Positions 44,676-53,394 of a DNA stretch of 64,000 nucleotides are shown piece after piece. The translations under genes were made by a program, and so were the position numbers. The stretch is from Brevibacterium yomogidense (GTDB taxonomy: Bacteria; Actinomycetota; Actinomycetes; Actinomycetales; Brevibacteriaceae). Below the pieces are notes generated by a model. The model worked only from the letters and a program-made list of their open reading frames with translations, was not told the origin of the DNA and did not search any database. The stretch is taken from assembly GCF_016107685.1 (NCBI RefSeq), contig NZ_JABASY010000003.1, forward strand, positions 434,001 to 498,000. Reading direction: 5' to 3'. How positions within the stretch are numbered: the first letter of the stretch is position 1; every line of letters begins with the position of its first letter.

Positions 44676-45995
44676 TCAGCCGTCGTCCTCGTCACCCGCG
44701 TCGTCGAGCAGTTCCTTCCCGTCCGCGATCGTGCGCCCCAGCCCCGTGATGGAGCCCAGCACCCCGTCACTCGCGACGACGTCGACGCCGCCGTTGTCGA
44801 GGTCGCCCACGGCGGCCCGCGCCCGCACCTCGAGGCCCCCCACGAGTTCCGGCACCGCGTCCTCGCCGCCGTCCCCGTCCGCGTCGGCCCACTGCACGAG
44901 CTCTTCGGGGTCCCCGCCGTCGCCCGGCCAGCCCGTCAGCACCGCGCGCATGCCGAGGCCCACGTCGGGGTCGATGGAGGCGATCACCTGGTGGCGGACC
45001 GGTCGGGGAAGCGTCTTCGACCCGTCGGACCCGTACCAGATGAGGACGGGCAGCTCGGATTCCTCCGCCGAGGCCCCCTCCGGTTCCCCGTCCGCCGCAC
45101 CTCCGTCCGCCGCACCTCCGTCCGCGGGACCGCTCAGATCCTCCGCTCCACCGTGCGCTGCGCCGTCCGTGTCGTCGGCCGCGTCCTTCGCACCGCCGAC
45201 GTCATCCGTTGCGTCCTCGTCGTCTGCTTCCTCCTCCTCCGCGAGCGTGCCGATGCGGTCGGCCACCCCCTGCGGTGAGGCCGACCCGAAGGGCACCAGC
45301 ACGTCCGCATCCGCTGCGATCGCGGCGTCCGCCCAGTCCTGGCCGGCCGCCACCGTGTCCTCGAGTGTGCGCGGGGCGGTCGCGCCCGCTTCGACGACGG
45401 CCACCTCGCCGTCCAGCTGGTCGGCCCGGGCGCGCACGCCTTCGTCGAAGGCGGTGAGCAGCTCCTCCCCCGCATACTGGCCGGCGGCGACGGAGACCGC
45501 CACGGTGCCCGTGCGTGTAGCGCTGGCCGCAGTGAAGCCGGCGAGGAACGCAGCCTCGCGCAGGTCGAAGTCGACCGTCAGGACGTTGTCCGGCAGCTCG
45601 ATGTCCACCCCGGCGCCCACCGCGAGGAAGGCCCGGTCGGGGTTGTCCGCGGCCACCTGTGCGAGCGCCCCGGAGCCGCCGGGGCCGATGAGTGCCGTGA
45701 GTGTGCAGGCTTCCGCCGCGTAGCGTTCGAGCGCTGCCTGCGTCTGCGCCGCGGTGCTCACCCGCTGGGCACTGGTCGTGTCGACGCCCCCCTGCCCCGC
45801 CGCGTCCCGGATCTGGCCGAGGACTGCCGCGCCGACGCCCGCGTCCTGGAACCCGGCAGGAGCGGACACCGCGCACGCGGAGGTCCGGACGATGCCGGGC
45901 GGTTCAGCCTCCGCGTCGCCGCAGCCGGCGAGCGCCGCGACGAGTGCGACGACGGTGCCCGTCGCGCTCCAGCGGATCCCGGTCTGCGACAGCAC
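44676..45995 (-). CDS. BMP-family-like lipoprotein (putative nucleoside-binding)
   Basis: 439 aa from a GTG. The signal peptide ends in a lipobox (AALAGC). GVGAAVLGQIRDAAGQ, RAFLAVGAGVDIELPDNVLTVDFDLREAAFLAGFTAA and VLVPFGSASPQGVADRI resemble basic membrane protein (BMP/PnrA) solute receptors, which bind nucleosides. An acidic low-complexity insertion (EEEEADDEDATDD ... DGGAADGGAADG, about 255-320) splits the second lobe. No ABC permease or ATPase is adjacent. The function is inferred from fold pattern and the deaminase neighbour. Confidence 0.7.
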   Translation of the reverse strand: MLSQTGIRWSATGTVVALVAALAGCGDAEAEPPGIVRTSACAVSAPAGFQDAGVGAAVLGQIRDAAGQGGVDTTSAQRVSTAAQTQAALERYAAEACTLTALIGPGGSGALAQVAADNPDRAFLAVGAGVDIELPDNVLTVDFDLREAAFLAGFTAASATRTGTVAVSVAAGQYAGEELLTAFDEGVRARADQLDGEVAVVEAGATAPRTLEDTVAAGQDWADAAIAADADVLVPFGSASPQGVADRIGTLAEEEEADDEDATDDVGGAKDAADDTDGAAHGGAEDLSGPADGGAADGGAADGEPEGASAEESELPVLIWYGSDGSKTLPRPVRHQVIASIDPDVGLGMRAVLTGWPGDGGDPEELVQWADADGDGGEDAVPELVGGLEVRARAAVGDLDNGGVDVVASDGVLGSITGLGRTIADGKELLDDAGDEDDG

Positions 45996-45998
45996 GAC

Positions 45999-47297
45999 TC
46001 AGGCCAGGTCCGCGGACTGCAGCGGCACGTGCCCGGGCGCGGGAGCCGGCGCGGCCGGGGTGGAGACCCCCGCCTCGGCGTCGGTCTCCGTCGGGGCGGC
46101 GCCGTCGTCGGCGATCGCACGCAGCGCGACCCCGCAGAACACCTTCGCGCCCGTGAGGATCGCACGCTCGTCGACCACCAGGTCCCCCTGGTGCAGGTCG
46201 TACGTCCGCCCACCCGGCGTCCGTGTGCCCAGGCGGATGAGGGCTCCCGGGGTGTGGGCGAGGTACCACGCGAAGTCCTCCCCGCCCATCGACTGCGGGG
46301 TGAGCTGGACGGTATCCGGACCCAGCACGTCCCGGACGGCGGCCTCGGCGAGCGACACCTCCGCCTCCGTGTTCACGACGGGAGGGACACCGCGGCGGTG
46401 ATCCAGGTCGACGTCGACGCCGTACGGCCCGGCGATCCGGTCGACCAGGTCGGGCAGCACCTCGGCGACCTGGTTCCAGCCGTCCACGTCCAGACAGCGC
46501 AGGGTGCCCGCGAGCAGCCCCGTGCTGGGGATCGCGTTCGGCGCGTGGCCGGACTCGATGTGGCCCCAGACCAGCGAGATGGCGTGACGGGGGTCGATGA
46601 GCCGCGACAGCGTCGCCGGCAGGTCGGACGCCAGCCGGCTCAGCGCATAGACGAGGTCCTCCGTGAGATGCGGCCGCGACGTGTGGCCGCCGTGACCCGT
46701 GAGGCGGATCGTGACCGTGTCGCCCGCGGCGGTGATGGGGCCGATCCGCGACCCCACACTCCCCACGTCGACGTTCGGGTCGCAGTGCAGGGCGTAAGAG
46801 CGACGCACCCCATCGAGCACGCCCTGTCCGATCATCGTGAGCGCCCCGCCCGGCGTCACCTCCTCCGCCGGCTGGAAGATCAGCCGGACCGTCCCGCCCA
46901 GCCCACCGGGCGCCTCCCGGTGCAGCCGCTCCAGCGCGAGCGCCGCCCCCAGCAGGGCGGAGAGGTGGACGTCGTGGCCGCAGGCGTGCGCGACCTCGGG
47001 AACGGTGGACGCCCACGGCAGGCCGGTGCGGTCCTCCAGCGGCAGCGCATCGATGTCGGCACGCAGGACCGCGGCGATCGGACCCGTGCCGATGTCACAG
47101 ATGAGGCCGGTGGGGGTGACCGACAGCGGCGACAGCCCTGCGGCCCGGAGACGGTCCCCGATGACACGCGTCGTCCGGTGCTCCTCGAAGGACAGCTCCG
47201 GATGCGCATGGACGTCGCGTCGGAACGCGATCAGCTCGTCCTCGAACTCCGCGAGGAGCTGACCGATGCCTGGGGTTGCCGGCTCACCGACCGTCAC
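45999..47297 (-). CDS. M20-family amidohydrolase
   Basis: 432 aa. Metal motifs AVLRADIDALPL and HACGHDVHLSALLG, plus FQPAEEVTPGGA and the late SMGGEDFAWYL. This is the IAA-amino acid/hippurate hydrolase-like branch. The dimerisation domain lies around residues 190-300. The GTG at 47297 has a GAAGG ribosome binding site; an in-frame start 17 codons earlier reads Arg-rich and is less likely. Its stop is 3 bp from the BMP-like gene, so they are co-transcribed. Substrate unknown. The last 40 residues are Ala/Pro-rich. Confidence 0.88.
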   Translation of the reverse strand: MTVGEPATPGIGQLLAEFEDELIAFRRDVHAHPELSFEEHRTTRVIGDRLRAAGLSPLSVTPTGLICDIGTGPIAAVLRADIDALPLEDRTGLPWASTVPEVAHACGHDVHLSALLGAALALERLHREAPGGLGGTVRLIFQPAEEVTPGGALTMIGQGVLDGVRRSYALHCDPNVDVGSVGSRIGPITAAGDTVTIRLTGHGGHTSRPHLTEDLVYALSRLASDLPATLSRLIDPRHAISLVWGHIESGHAPNAIPSTGLLAGTLRCLDVDGWNQVAEVLPDLVDRIAGPYGVDVDLDHRRGVPPVVNTEAEVSLAEAAVRDVLGPDTVQLTPQSMGGEDFAWYLAHTPGALIRLGTRTPGGRTYDLHQGDLVVDERAILTGAKVFCGVALRAIADDGAAPTETDAEAGVSTPAAPAPAPGHVPLQSADLA

Positions 47298-47438
47298 GTA
47301 CGCCTTCTTCCCACACCTGCGCCGGGCACGTCCTGCACGGCGGTGCACTCACGATCCCCCGGACGGGGACGCACCCCGCGTGGGAACGCATCCGCCACGG
47401 GGACGAAACCTTCGATTGGGCCACGAGTCTACTGGCGC

Positions 47439-48551
47439 TCACAGGAGCTCGCCGCGACCCGCCTCCGCGACACGCGCCACGGCCTTCTTCACCTGCTGCG
47501 CGTGCGCCCGCGACGTCACGAGCAGCGCGTCCTCCGTGTCGACGACCACGAGGTCCTCGACGCCCACCAGCGCGACGAGCCGCCCCGTCTCGGACAGGAC
47601 GACGCCGCGCGAATCCACATCGATCACGTCGATGTCCTCACCGATTGCGGACACCCCCGTCTGCTCCCCCGGGACCGGCTGGCGCAGCTTCGCGACGGAG
47701 TCGAAGTCACCGACGTCGTCCCAGCCGAAGTCGCCCGGGATGACGATGACCCGTCCCGCCGCCGCCGCGGGCTCCGCGACGACATAGTCGATGGCCACCT
47801 TCTCCAGCGTGGGCCAGACCTCGCCCAGGACCGCGCCCCGATCCGCCGTGTGCCACGCGTCCGCGATCCGGGTGAGTCCCGCATGGAGGTCCGGCGCCCG
47901 CTCCGCGAGGAAGTCGACCAGCACTGCCGCCTTCATGATGAACATGCCGGCGTTCCAGCGGTAGCCGCCCGAATAGGCATACGTGCGCGCGGTGACAGCG
48001 TCGGGCTTCTCCACGAACGCGGCGGCACGGCGCGCGGTGGGCGCCCCCTCCAGCCGGAGCAGCTCGCCGGTCTCGATGTAGCCGTAGGCGGTCGCCGGAT
48101 ACGTGGGGGTGATCCCGACCGTCACGATGTCGCCGGTCTGCGCGGCGGCGGCCACGGCCTGCTGCACGACGGACAGGAACTCCTCCGTGTTGGTGATGGA
48201 GTGGTCTGCGGAGAACGACCCGATGACCGCCTCCGGGTCCTCCCGCTGCACCAGCAGCGCGGCCAGACCGATCGCAGCTGCGGAGTCCTTGGGCTCCGGC
48301 TCCGCCACGACCCGGTCCGGCAGGAGGTCGGGCAGCTGCTCCCTCACCGCGTCCACGTGCGCCCGCCCCGTCACCACCCACGTGTGCGCAGGGTCCACCA
48401 GACCCGCAGTGCGCTCCCACGTTGCCTGCAGCAGCGTGCTGCCGGTGCCCAGGATGTCGTGGAGGAACTTGGGACGTGCGACCCGGGAGACCGGCCACAG
48501 CCGCGTGCCCGATCCACCTGCGGGGATGACTGCGTGGAAGTTCGTCTTCAT
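47439..48551 (-). CDS. manC: Mannose-1-phosphate guanylyltransferase
   Basis: 370 aa. Makes GDP-mannose, the donor for mannosylated glycolipids and proteins. The nucleotidyltransferase signature PAGGSGTRLWPVSR is at residues 10-23, followed by PKFL, FVEKPD and GYRWNAGMFI. The usual C-terminal isomerase domain of bifunctional ManC is absent, as in other actinobacterial versions. The start MKTNFHAVIPAGG (ATG at 48551) matches the family; an ATG three codons upstream (48560) is possible. It is divergent from sdhC. Confidence 0.92.
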   Translation of the reverse strand: MKTNFHAVIPAGGSGTRLWPVSRVARPKFLHDILGTGSTLLQATWERTAGLVDPAHTWVVTGRAHVDAVREQLPDLLPDRVVAEPEPKDSAAAIGLAALLVQREDPEAVIGSFSADHSITNTEEFLSVVQQAVAAAAQTGDIVTVGITPTYPATAYGYIETGELLRLEGAPTARRAAAFVEKPDAVTARTYAYSGGYRWNAGMFIMKAAVLVDFLAERAPDLHAGLTRIADAWHTADRGAVLGEVWPTLEKVAIDYVVAEPAAAAGRVIVIPGDFGWDDVGDFDSVAKLRQPVPGEQTGVSAIGEDIDVIDVDSRGVVLSETGRLVALVGVEDLVVVDTEDALLVTSRAHAQQVKKAVARVAEAGRGELL

Positions 48552-48709
48552 CCGGCCCATTCTTGCCGATATCCGTCCTGATCGCCCGCAGCGCGGCTGT
48601 GTACTGGCCCACTGCACACCGCCCCGCCTGCGCATTCAGACACGAGGATGTTCCCTAAACCGATGGTGAAACCAATCCTCTCGCACCGCGGGACGGCGAC
48701 ACCACCCAT

Positions 48710-48733
48710 TCACAGGGAAAATGGAGACTGTGA
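48710..48733 (+). promoter_or_regulatory. Inverted repeat in the sdh promoter region
   Basis: TCACAG (48710-48715) and CTGTGA (48728-48733) form an inverted repeat with a 12-nt spacer. TTCACAGG occurs again at about 48783-48790. They lie 40-120 bp before sdhC and may bind a carbon-source regulator. The spacing does not fit a standard CRP/GlxR site. Confidence 0.3.
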
Positions 48734-48827
48734 GAAGCTGAGTGGGCTTGCGATTGGCGCAGTCCGCCGTCGCGGCGTACTTTTCACAGGTACACAACAG
48801 TCCGCAATCCACACTGGAGGATGCCCC

Positions 48828-49211
48828 GTGGCCAAGGCCTCAACTGGCACTCTGTATCGCGGAAGAGAAGGCATGTGGTCGTGGGTCGCGCACCGAGTGA
48901 CCGGCGTCGGAATCTTCTTCTTCCTGCTGGTGCACGTGCTCGACACAGCACTCGTTCGCGTATCCCCGGGGGCCTACAACGCAGTCATCGACACGTACAA
49001 GTCCCCCCTCATGGCGTTCGGTGAGGTCGTCCTCGTGGGGGCCATCGCCTTCCACGCGTTCAACGGCCTCCGCGTCGTCGCCGTCGACTTCTTCAAGGGC
49101 GGAACGAAGCACCACAAGACCCTCTTCTGGGTTGCGATGGGCCTGTGGCTCGTCGTGATGGTCGGCTTCCTCTGGCGCCACATCCCGAACTCGCTGGGAG
49201 GAATGTTCTGA
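48828..49211 (+). CDS. sdhC: Succinate dehydrogenase cytochrome b556 subunit
   Basis: 127 aa. Membrane anchor with three helices; heme and quinone site subunit of complex II. WSWVAHRVTGVGIFFFLLVHVLDTAL carries the Ser/Arg quinone-site motif (SxxxHR) and the heme-ligand His (LVHVLD). The GTG at 48828 has a GGAGG ribosome binding site; the upstream extension in frame is not conserved-looking. It overlaps sdhD by one base (TGATG). Confidence 0.94.
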   Translation: MAKASTGTLYRGREGMWSWVAHRVTGVGIFFFLLVHVLDTALVRVSPGAYNAVIDTYKSPLMAFGEVVLVGAIAFHAFNGLRVVAVDFFKGGTKHHKTLFWVAMGLWLVVMVGFLWRHIPNSLGGMF

Positions 49212-49663
49212 TGAGTGCCCCCACCATCCCCGCACCCCGCGCGGGCTACCAGCGGTCGAAGGCCAAGGGCTCCAACTTCGAAATGGGCGCGTGGCTCTTC
49301 ATGCGCCTGTCCGGCATCATCCTGGTCGTCCTCATCTTCGGCCACCTCATCGTCAATCTGTGGCTGGGCGACGGAGTCCACCAGCTGGACTTCGGCTTCG
49401 TCGCCGGCAAGTGGGCGAGCCCCTTCTGGCAGATCTGGGACCTCACCATGCTGTGGCTCGCGATGATCCACGGCACCAACGGAGTCCGCACGATCATCCT
49501 CGACTACGCGGAGCGTCCTGCCACGCGCATGACGCTGCAGATCGTCCTCTACGTGGCGTCGGCCGTCGTCATCGTGCTCGGCACCCTCGTCATCTTCACG
49601 TTCGAGCCGTGCCCCGCTGGTGCCGACCCGAGCCTCCTCCCCTCGATCTGCGAAGCCCTCTGA
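49211..49663 (+). CDS. sdhD: Succinate dehydrogenase hydrophobic anchor subunit
   Basis: 150 aa, three helices (LFMRLSGIILVVLIFGHLIVNL, FWQIWDLTMLWLAMIHGTNGVR, LQIVLYVASAVVIVLGTLVIF). IFGHLIVNL holds the second heme ligand and DLTMLWLAMIHGTNGVRTIILDY is the family signature. Translationally coupled to sdhC. Confidence 0.94.
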   Translation: MSAPTIPAPRAGYQRSKAKGSNFEMGAWLFMRLSGIILVVLIFGHLIVNLWLGDGVHQLDFGFVAGKWASPFWQIWDLTMLWLAMIHGTNGVRTIILDYAERPATRMTLQIVLYVASAVVIVLGTLVIFTFEPCPAGADPSLLPSICEAL

Positions 49664-49688
49664 GGCGCCCTAAGGAGTTCTGACACCT

Positions 49689-51449
49689 ATGCAGGTACAT
49701 GAGTACGACGTCGTGATCGTCGGCGCAGGCGGCGCCGGCATGCGCGCGGCCATCGAATCCGGCCAGCGCGCACGCACGGCGGTCCTGACGAAGATCTACC
49801 CCACCCGGTCCCACACCGGCGCGGCGCAGGGCGGCATGTGCGCGGCCCTCGCGAACGTCGAAGAGGACAACTGGGAGTGGCACACCTTCGACACCGTCAA
49901 GGGCGGCGACTACCTCGTCGACCAGGACGCGGCAGAGGTCATGGCCAAGGAAGCCATCGACGCGGTGCTCGACCTGGAGAAGATGGGCCTGCCGTTCAAC
50001 CGCACGCCCGAAGGCAAGATCGACCAGCGTCGGTTCGGCGGCCACACGCGCGACCACGGCAAGGCTCCGGTGCGCCGCGCCTGCTACGCCGCGGACCGCA
50101 CCGGCCACATGATCCTCCAGACGCTCTACCAGAACTGCGTCAAGCACGGCGTCGAGTTCTACAACGAGTTCTACGTCCTCGACCTCATCATGACCGAGGT
50201 CGACGGGGTGAAGACCGCTGCGGGCGTCGTGTCCTACGAACTCGCCACCGGGGAGATCCACATCTTCCGGGGGAAGTCGGTCGTGTTCGCCACCGGCGGC
50301 TTCGGCAAGATCTTCAAGACGACGTCGAACGCCCACACCCTCACGGGTGACGGCGTCGCAGTCACCTACCGTCGCGGGCTGCCGCTCGAGGACATGGAGT
50401 TCTTCCAGTTCCACCCGACGGGCCTCGCCGGCCTGGGCATCCTCCTGTCGGAGGCTGCGCGCGGTGAGGGCGGTGTCCTCCGCAACGTGGACGGCGAACG
50501 CTTCATGGAGCGCTACGCCCCCACGATCAAGGACCTCGCACCCCGTGACATCGTCGCCCGCTCGATGGCGAACGAAGTCCGTGAAGGCCGCGGCTGCGGG
50601 CCCAACAAGGACTACGTCCTGCTGGACCTCACACACCTCGAGCCCAGCCACATCGACGAGAAGCTGCCCGACATCACGGAGTTCGCCCGCACCTACCTGG
50701 GTGTGGAGCCGTACACGGAGCCCGTCCCGGTGTTCCCCACGGCCCACTACGGCATGGGCGGCATCCCGACGAACGTCGAGTCGGAGGTCCTGTGGAACAA
50801 CACGGACATCGTGCCGGGCCTGTACGCCGCCGGAGAGACGGCGTGCGTCTCCGTGCACGGCTCGAACCGCCTGGGCACGAACTCGCTGCTCGACATCAAC
50901 GTGTTCGGCAAGCGCGCCGGCATCGCCGCGGCGAAGTACGCGGAGACCGCGGACCTGCCGGAGCTGCCGGAGAACTCCGAATCGTTCGTCGTCGACATGA
51001 TCGAGAGCCTGCGGACGTCCGACGGGCCGGAGCGCATCGCGGACATCCGTCGCGATCTGCAGGAGACGATGGACGCGAACGTCCAGGTGTTCCGCACCGA
51101 TGACACGATGCGCGAAGCCCTGGACATCATCGAGGGGCTTCGCGAGCGCTACAAGAACATCGGAATCCAGGACCGCGGCAAGCGCTTCAACCTGGACCTC
51201 CTCGAAGCGGTCGAACTGGGCTTCCTGCTCGAGATCGCAGAGGTCGTCACGGTTGCGGCGATCCACCGCAAGGAGTCCCGCGGCGGACACTTCCGCGAGG
51301 ACTTCCCGGACCGGGATGACGAGAACTTCATGCAGCACACGATGACGTACAAGGACGCGGACTCCGAGGCGGAGGGGATTCCCGGTATGCGCCTCGAATG
51401 GAAGCCCGTCGTCATCACCCGTTACCAGCCGATGGAGCGTAAGTACTGA
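49689..51449 (+). CDS. sdhA: Succinate dehydrogenase flavoprotein subunit
   Basis: 586 aa. Oxidises succinate at FAD. VVIVGAGGAGMRAAIE binds FAD. H42 in RSHTGAAQGG is the covalent FAD site. Substrate residues are in HPTGL and the Arg of APRDIVARSM. The C-terminal HFREDFPDRDDENFMQHTM is typical. Its stop overlaps the sdhB start (TGATG). Confidence 0.97.
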   Translation: MQVHEYDVVIVGAGGAGMRAAIESGQRARTAVLTKIYPTRSHTGAAQGGMCAALANVEEDNWEWHTFDTVKGGDYLVDQDAAEVMAKEAIDAVLDLEKMGLPFNRTPEGKIDQRRFGGHTRDHGKAPVRRACYAADRTGHMILQTLYQNCVKHGVEFYNEFYVLDLIMTEVDGVKTAAGVVSYELATGEIHIFRGKSVVFATGGFGKIFKTTSNAHTLTGDGVAVTYRRGLPLEDMEFFQFHPTGLAGLGILLSEAARGEGGVLRNVDGERFMERYAPTIKDLAPRDIVARSMANEVREGRGCGPNKDYVLLDLTHLEPSHIDEKLPDITEFARTYLGVEPYTEPVPVFPTAHYGMGGIPTNVESEVLWNNTDIVPGLYAAGETACVSVHGSNRLGTNSLLDINVFGKRAGIAAAKYAETADLPELPENSESFVVDMIESLRTSDGPERIADIRRDLQETMDANVQVFRTDDTMREALDIIEGLRERYKNIGIQDRGKRFNLDLLEAVELGFLLEIAEVVTVAAIHRKESRGGHFREDFPDRDDENFMQHTMTYKDADSEAEGIPGMRLEWKPVVITRYQPMERKY

Positions 51450-52243
51450 TGTCAGACACCACGCAGACCGCAGAGCCGGCTTCCAAGGTCGACCTCCCCG
51501 CACACCTGGGGGGCGGCGGCGGAGAGATCCCTTCGTTCGACTGCACCTTCCGCATCGCGCGGTTCGATCCGGAGAAGGATCAGGAGGCGCACTGGGAGGA
51601 GTACACGGTCACGATGCACGGCACCGACCGTGTGCTCGACGCCCTCCACAAGATCAAGTGGGACATCGACGGCTCCCTGAGCTTCCGTCGTTCGTGCGCC
51701 CACGGCGTGTGCGGCTCGGATGCCATGCGCATCAACGGCCGCAACCGCCTGGCGTGCAAGACGCTGCTCAAGGACCTCGACACGTCGAAGACCATCACGG
51801 TCGAGGCGATCAAGGGCCTTCCGCTGGAGAAGGACCTCATCGTCGATATGGAGCCGTTCTTCCAGTCGTACCGCGAGATCATGCCGTTCCTCATCCCGTC
51901 CGGCAACGAGCCCACGCGGGAACGGCTGCAGTCGCAGCACGACAGGGCGATCTTCGACGACACGACCAAGTGCATCCTGTGCGCGTCGTGCACGACGTCC
52001 TGCCCCGTGTACTGGACCGATGGCCAGTACTTCGGGCCGGCGTCGATCGTGAACGCCCACCGCTTCATCTTCGACAGCCGTGACGACGGCGGTGACATGC
52101 GACTCGAGGTCCTCAACGACCGCGAAGGCGTGTGGCGCTGCCGGACGACGTTCAACTGCACCGACGCGTGCCCCCGTGGCATCCAGGTGACGAAGGCGAT
52201 CGCAGAGGTGAAGCAGGCGCTGCTCAGCCGCACCCTCGGCTGA
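51449..52243 (+). CDS. sdhB: Succinate dehydrogenase iron-sulfur subunit
   Basis: 264 aa. Carries three Fe-S clusters linking FAD to quinone. [2Fe-2S] ligands are in SCAHGVCGSDAM...LAC; [4Fe-4S] and [3Fe-4S] ligands are in CILCASCTTSCPVYW and CTDACPRGI. The N-terminus has an extension of about 25 residues. Last gene of sdhCDAB, before a strong terminator. Confidence 0.97.
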   Translation: MSDTTQTAEPASKVDLPAHLGGGGGEIPSFDCTFRIARFDPEKDQEAHWEEYTVTMHGTDRVLDALHKIKWDIDGSLSFRRSCAHGVCGSDAMRINGRNRLACKTLLKDLDTSKTITVEAIKGLPLEKDLIVDMEPFFQSYREIMPFLIPSGNEPTRERLQSQHDRAIFDDTTKCILCASCTTSCPVYWTDGQYFGPASIVNAHRFIFDSRDDGGDMRLEVLNDREGVWRCRTTFNCTDACPRGIQVTKAIAEVKQALLSRTLG

Positions 52244-52286
52244 CAGACGATTCGCCCCGGCGTCGCGCACGATGCCGGACAGCGTT

Positions 52287-52326
52287 GAGGAGGGGCGGTT
52301 CCACTGCGGTGGAACCGCCCCTCCTC
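52287..52326 (+). terminator. Terminator of the sdhCDAB operon
   Basis: An 18-bp perfect stem (52287-52304 with 52309-52326) and a TGCG tetraloop, followed by TCTCGTGTCT. Confidence 0.9.
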
Positions 52327-52453
52327 TCGTGTCTCCGCATGACGGTCCCGCCTCCGGATGACGGCCAGATTCCCGCACTGCCGTGCGGTTCCGGGATATC
52401 CTGCTCGTATCCGTGGCCGCCACCACGCGGCCGCTCTGCCCCGGGAGGCGACC

Positions 52454-53359
52454 ATGTCGCGCGGTCTCACTCATCTCATCGGCGGTCTCGTCGCGGTCAT
52501 CAGCGGCCTGGGCAGCTTCGCTCTCCTGGCGATCGGAGGGCAGCGCCTGCTGCAGGCCTACATGCGCCTCGACCTGGGATCGACCGTCGCAGCCACAGGT
52601 GTGGGCTTACAGATCGCGGGGACCGCACTCCTCGTCCTCGCCGTGCTGACCGCCCGTTGGACACCGGTCGGACTCCTCTGTCTGGGCACTCTCGGCCTCG
52701 CCACGCTCGCCGCCTCCGCATTCCCCCTGGCCCTCTACTCGGCCGCCGCGAATCTGCCCGCGATCGCGTCCTCACCCCTCAATCTCACCCTCGTCGGCGT
52801 CCCCCAAGTGCTGGGTGCTGTCATGGGCGGGACGGGGCTCGCCATCCTCCTCCAGGGGCACGGGCGACACTCACTCCGCACCGGCCCCGCAGGTTCCCGC
52901 CCCTCCCAGTCGGGAGCCGGCACGCACGTCATCACCGCCGTCGCAGCCCCGATCCTCTTCGTGGCGGGTCTCCTGCTGCTGCTCCGTGGCGTCTCCGGGG
53001 CGATGCGCTCCGTGCAGATGCTCATGGAGTCCAGTCCTCTCTGGCTGCTCGCGATCGCAGGCGGGCTCGTCCTCCTCCTCGCAGCCTGCTTCACGGTCCG
53101 CTGGTCGCCCTTCTCACTCATCCTGCCCGCCCTCATCGTCGCGATCTTCACAGTGGTGTCGTTCCTGCCCCGCGCATTCGGGTACGTCCTGGAGGTCGCC
53201 GTGCAGGGACTCGGCACGTTCCTCGTCCTGGGCGGGATCCCGACAGTCGTCGTCCTCGCAGCCTGCTCCTTCGTCGCGATCTCCCACTGGACGCGGGGCC
53301 GACGCACCGCTCGCAGCGCCACACCCGTCTTCCAGCCGACTCCCGGGACCGGGCGATAG
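52454..53359 (+). CDS. Integral membrane protein of unknown function
   Basis: 301 aa, about eight hydrophobic segments in two groups of four, separated by a loop with HGRHSLRTGPAGSRPSQSG. The two halves look alike (helix pairs around ALLAIGGQRLLQAYM and LLLLRGVSGAMRSVQMLM), suggesting internal duplication. No family recognised. The ATG is at 52454 (MSRGLTHLIGG). A TATCCT box lies at about 52395. Confidence 0.7.
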   Translation: MSRGLTHLIGGLVAVISGLGSFALLAIGGQRLLQAYMRLDLGSTVAATGVGLQIAGTALLVLAVLTARWTPVGLLCLGTLGLATLAASAFPLALYSAAANLPAIASSPLNLTLVGVPQVLGAVMGGTGLAILLQGHGRHSLRTGPAGSRPSQSGAGTHVITAVAAPILFVAGLLLLLRGVSGAMRSVQMLMESSPLWLLAIAGGLVLLLAACFTVRWSPFSLILPALIVAIFTVVSFLPRAFGYVLEVAVQGLGTFLVLGGIPTVVVLAACSFVAISHWTRGRRTARSATPVFQPTPGTGR

Positions 53360-53381
53360 GACCGCCGGACCCTGTCGGCCG

Positions 53382-53387
53382 TATCCT
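53382..53387 (+). promoter_or_regulatory. -10 box of the carboxypeptidase gene (leaderless)
   Basis: TATCCT, then 7 nt, then the ATG at 53395, with no ribosome binding site. Confidence 0.55.
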
Positions 53388-53394
53388 GTTCCCC

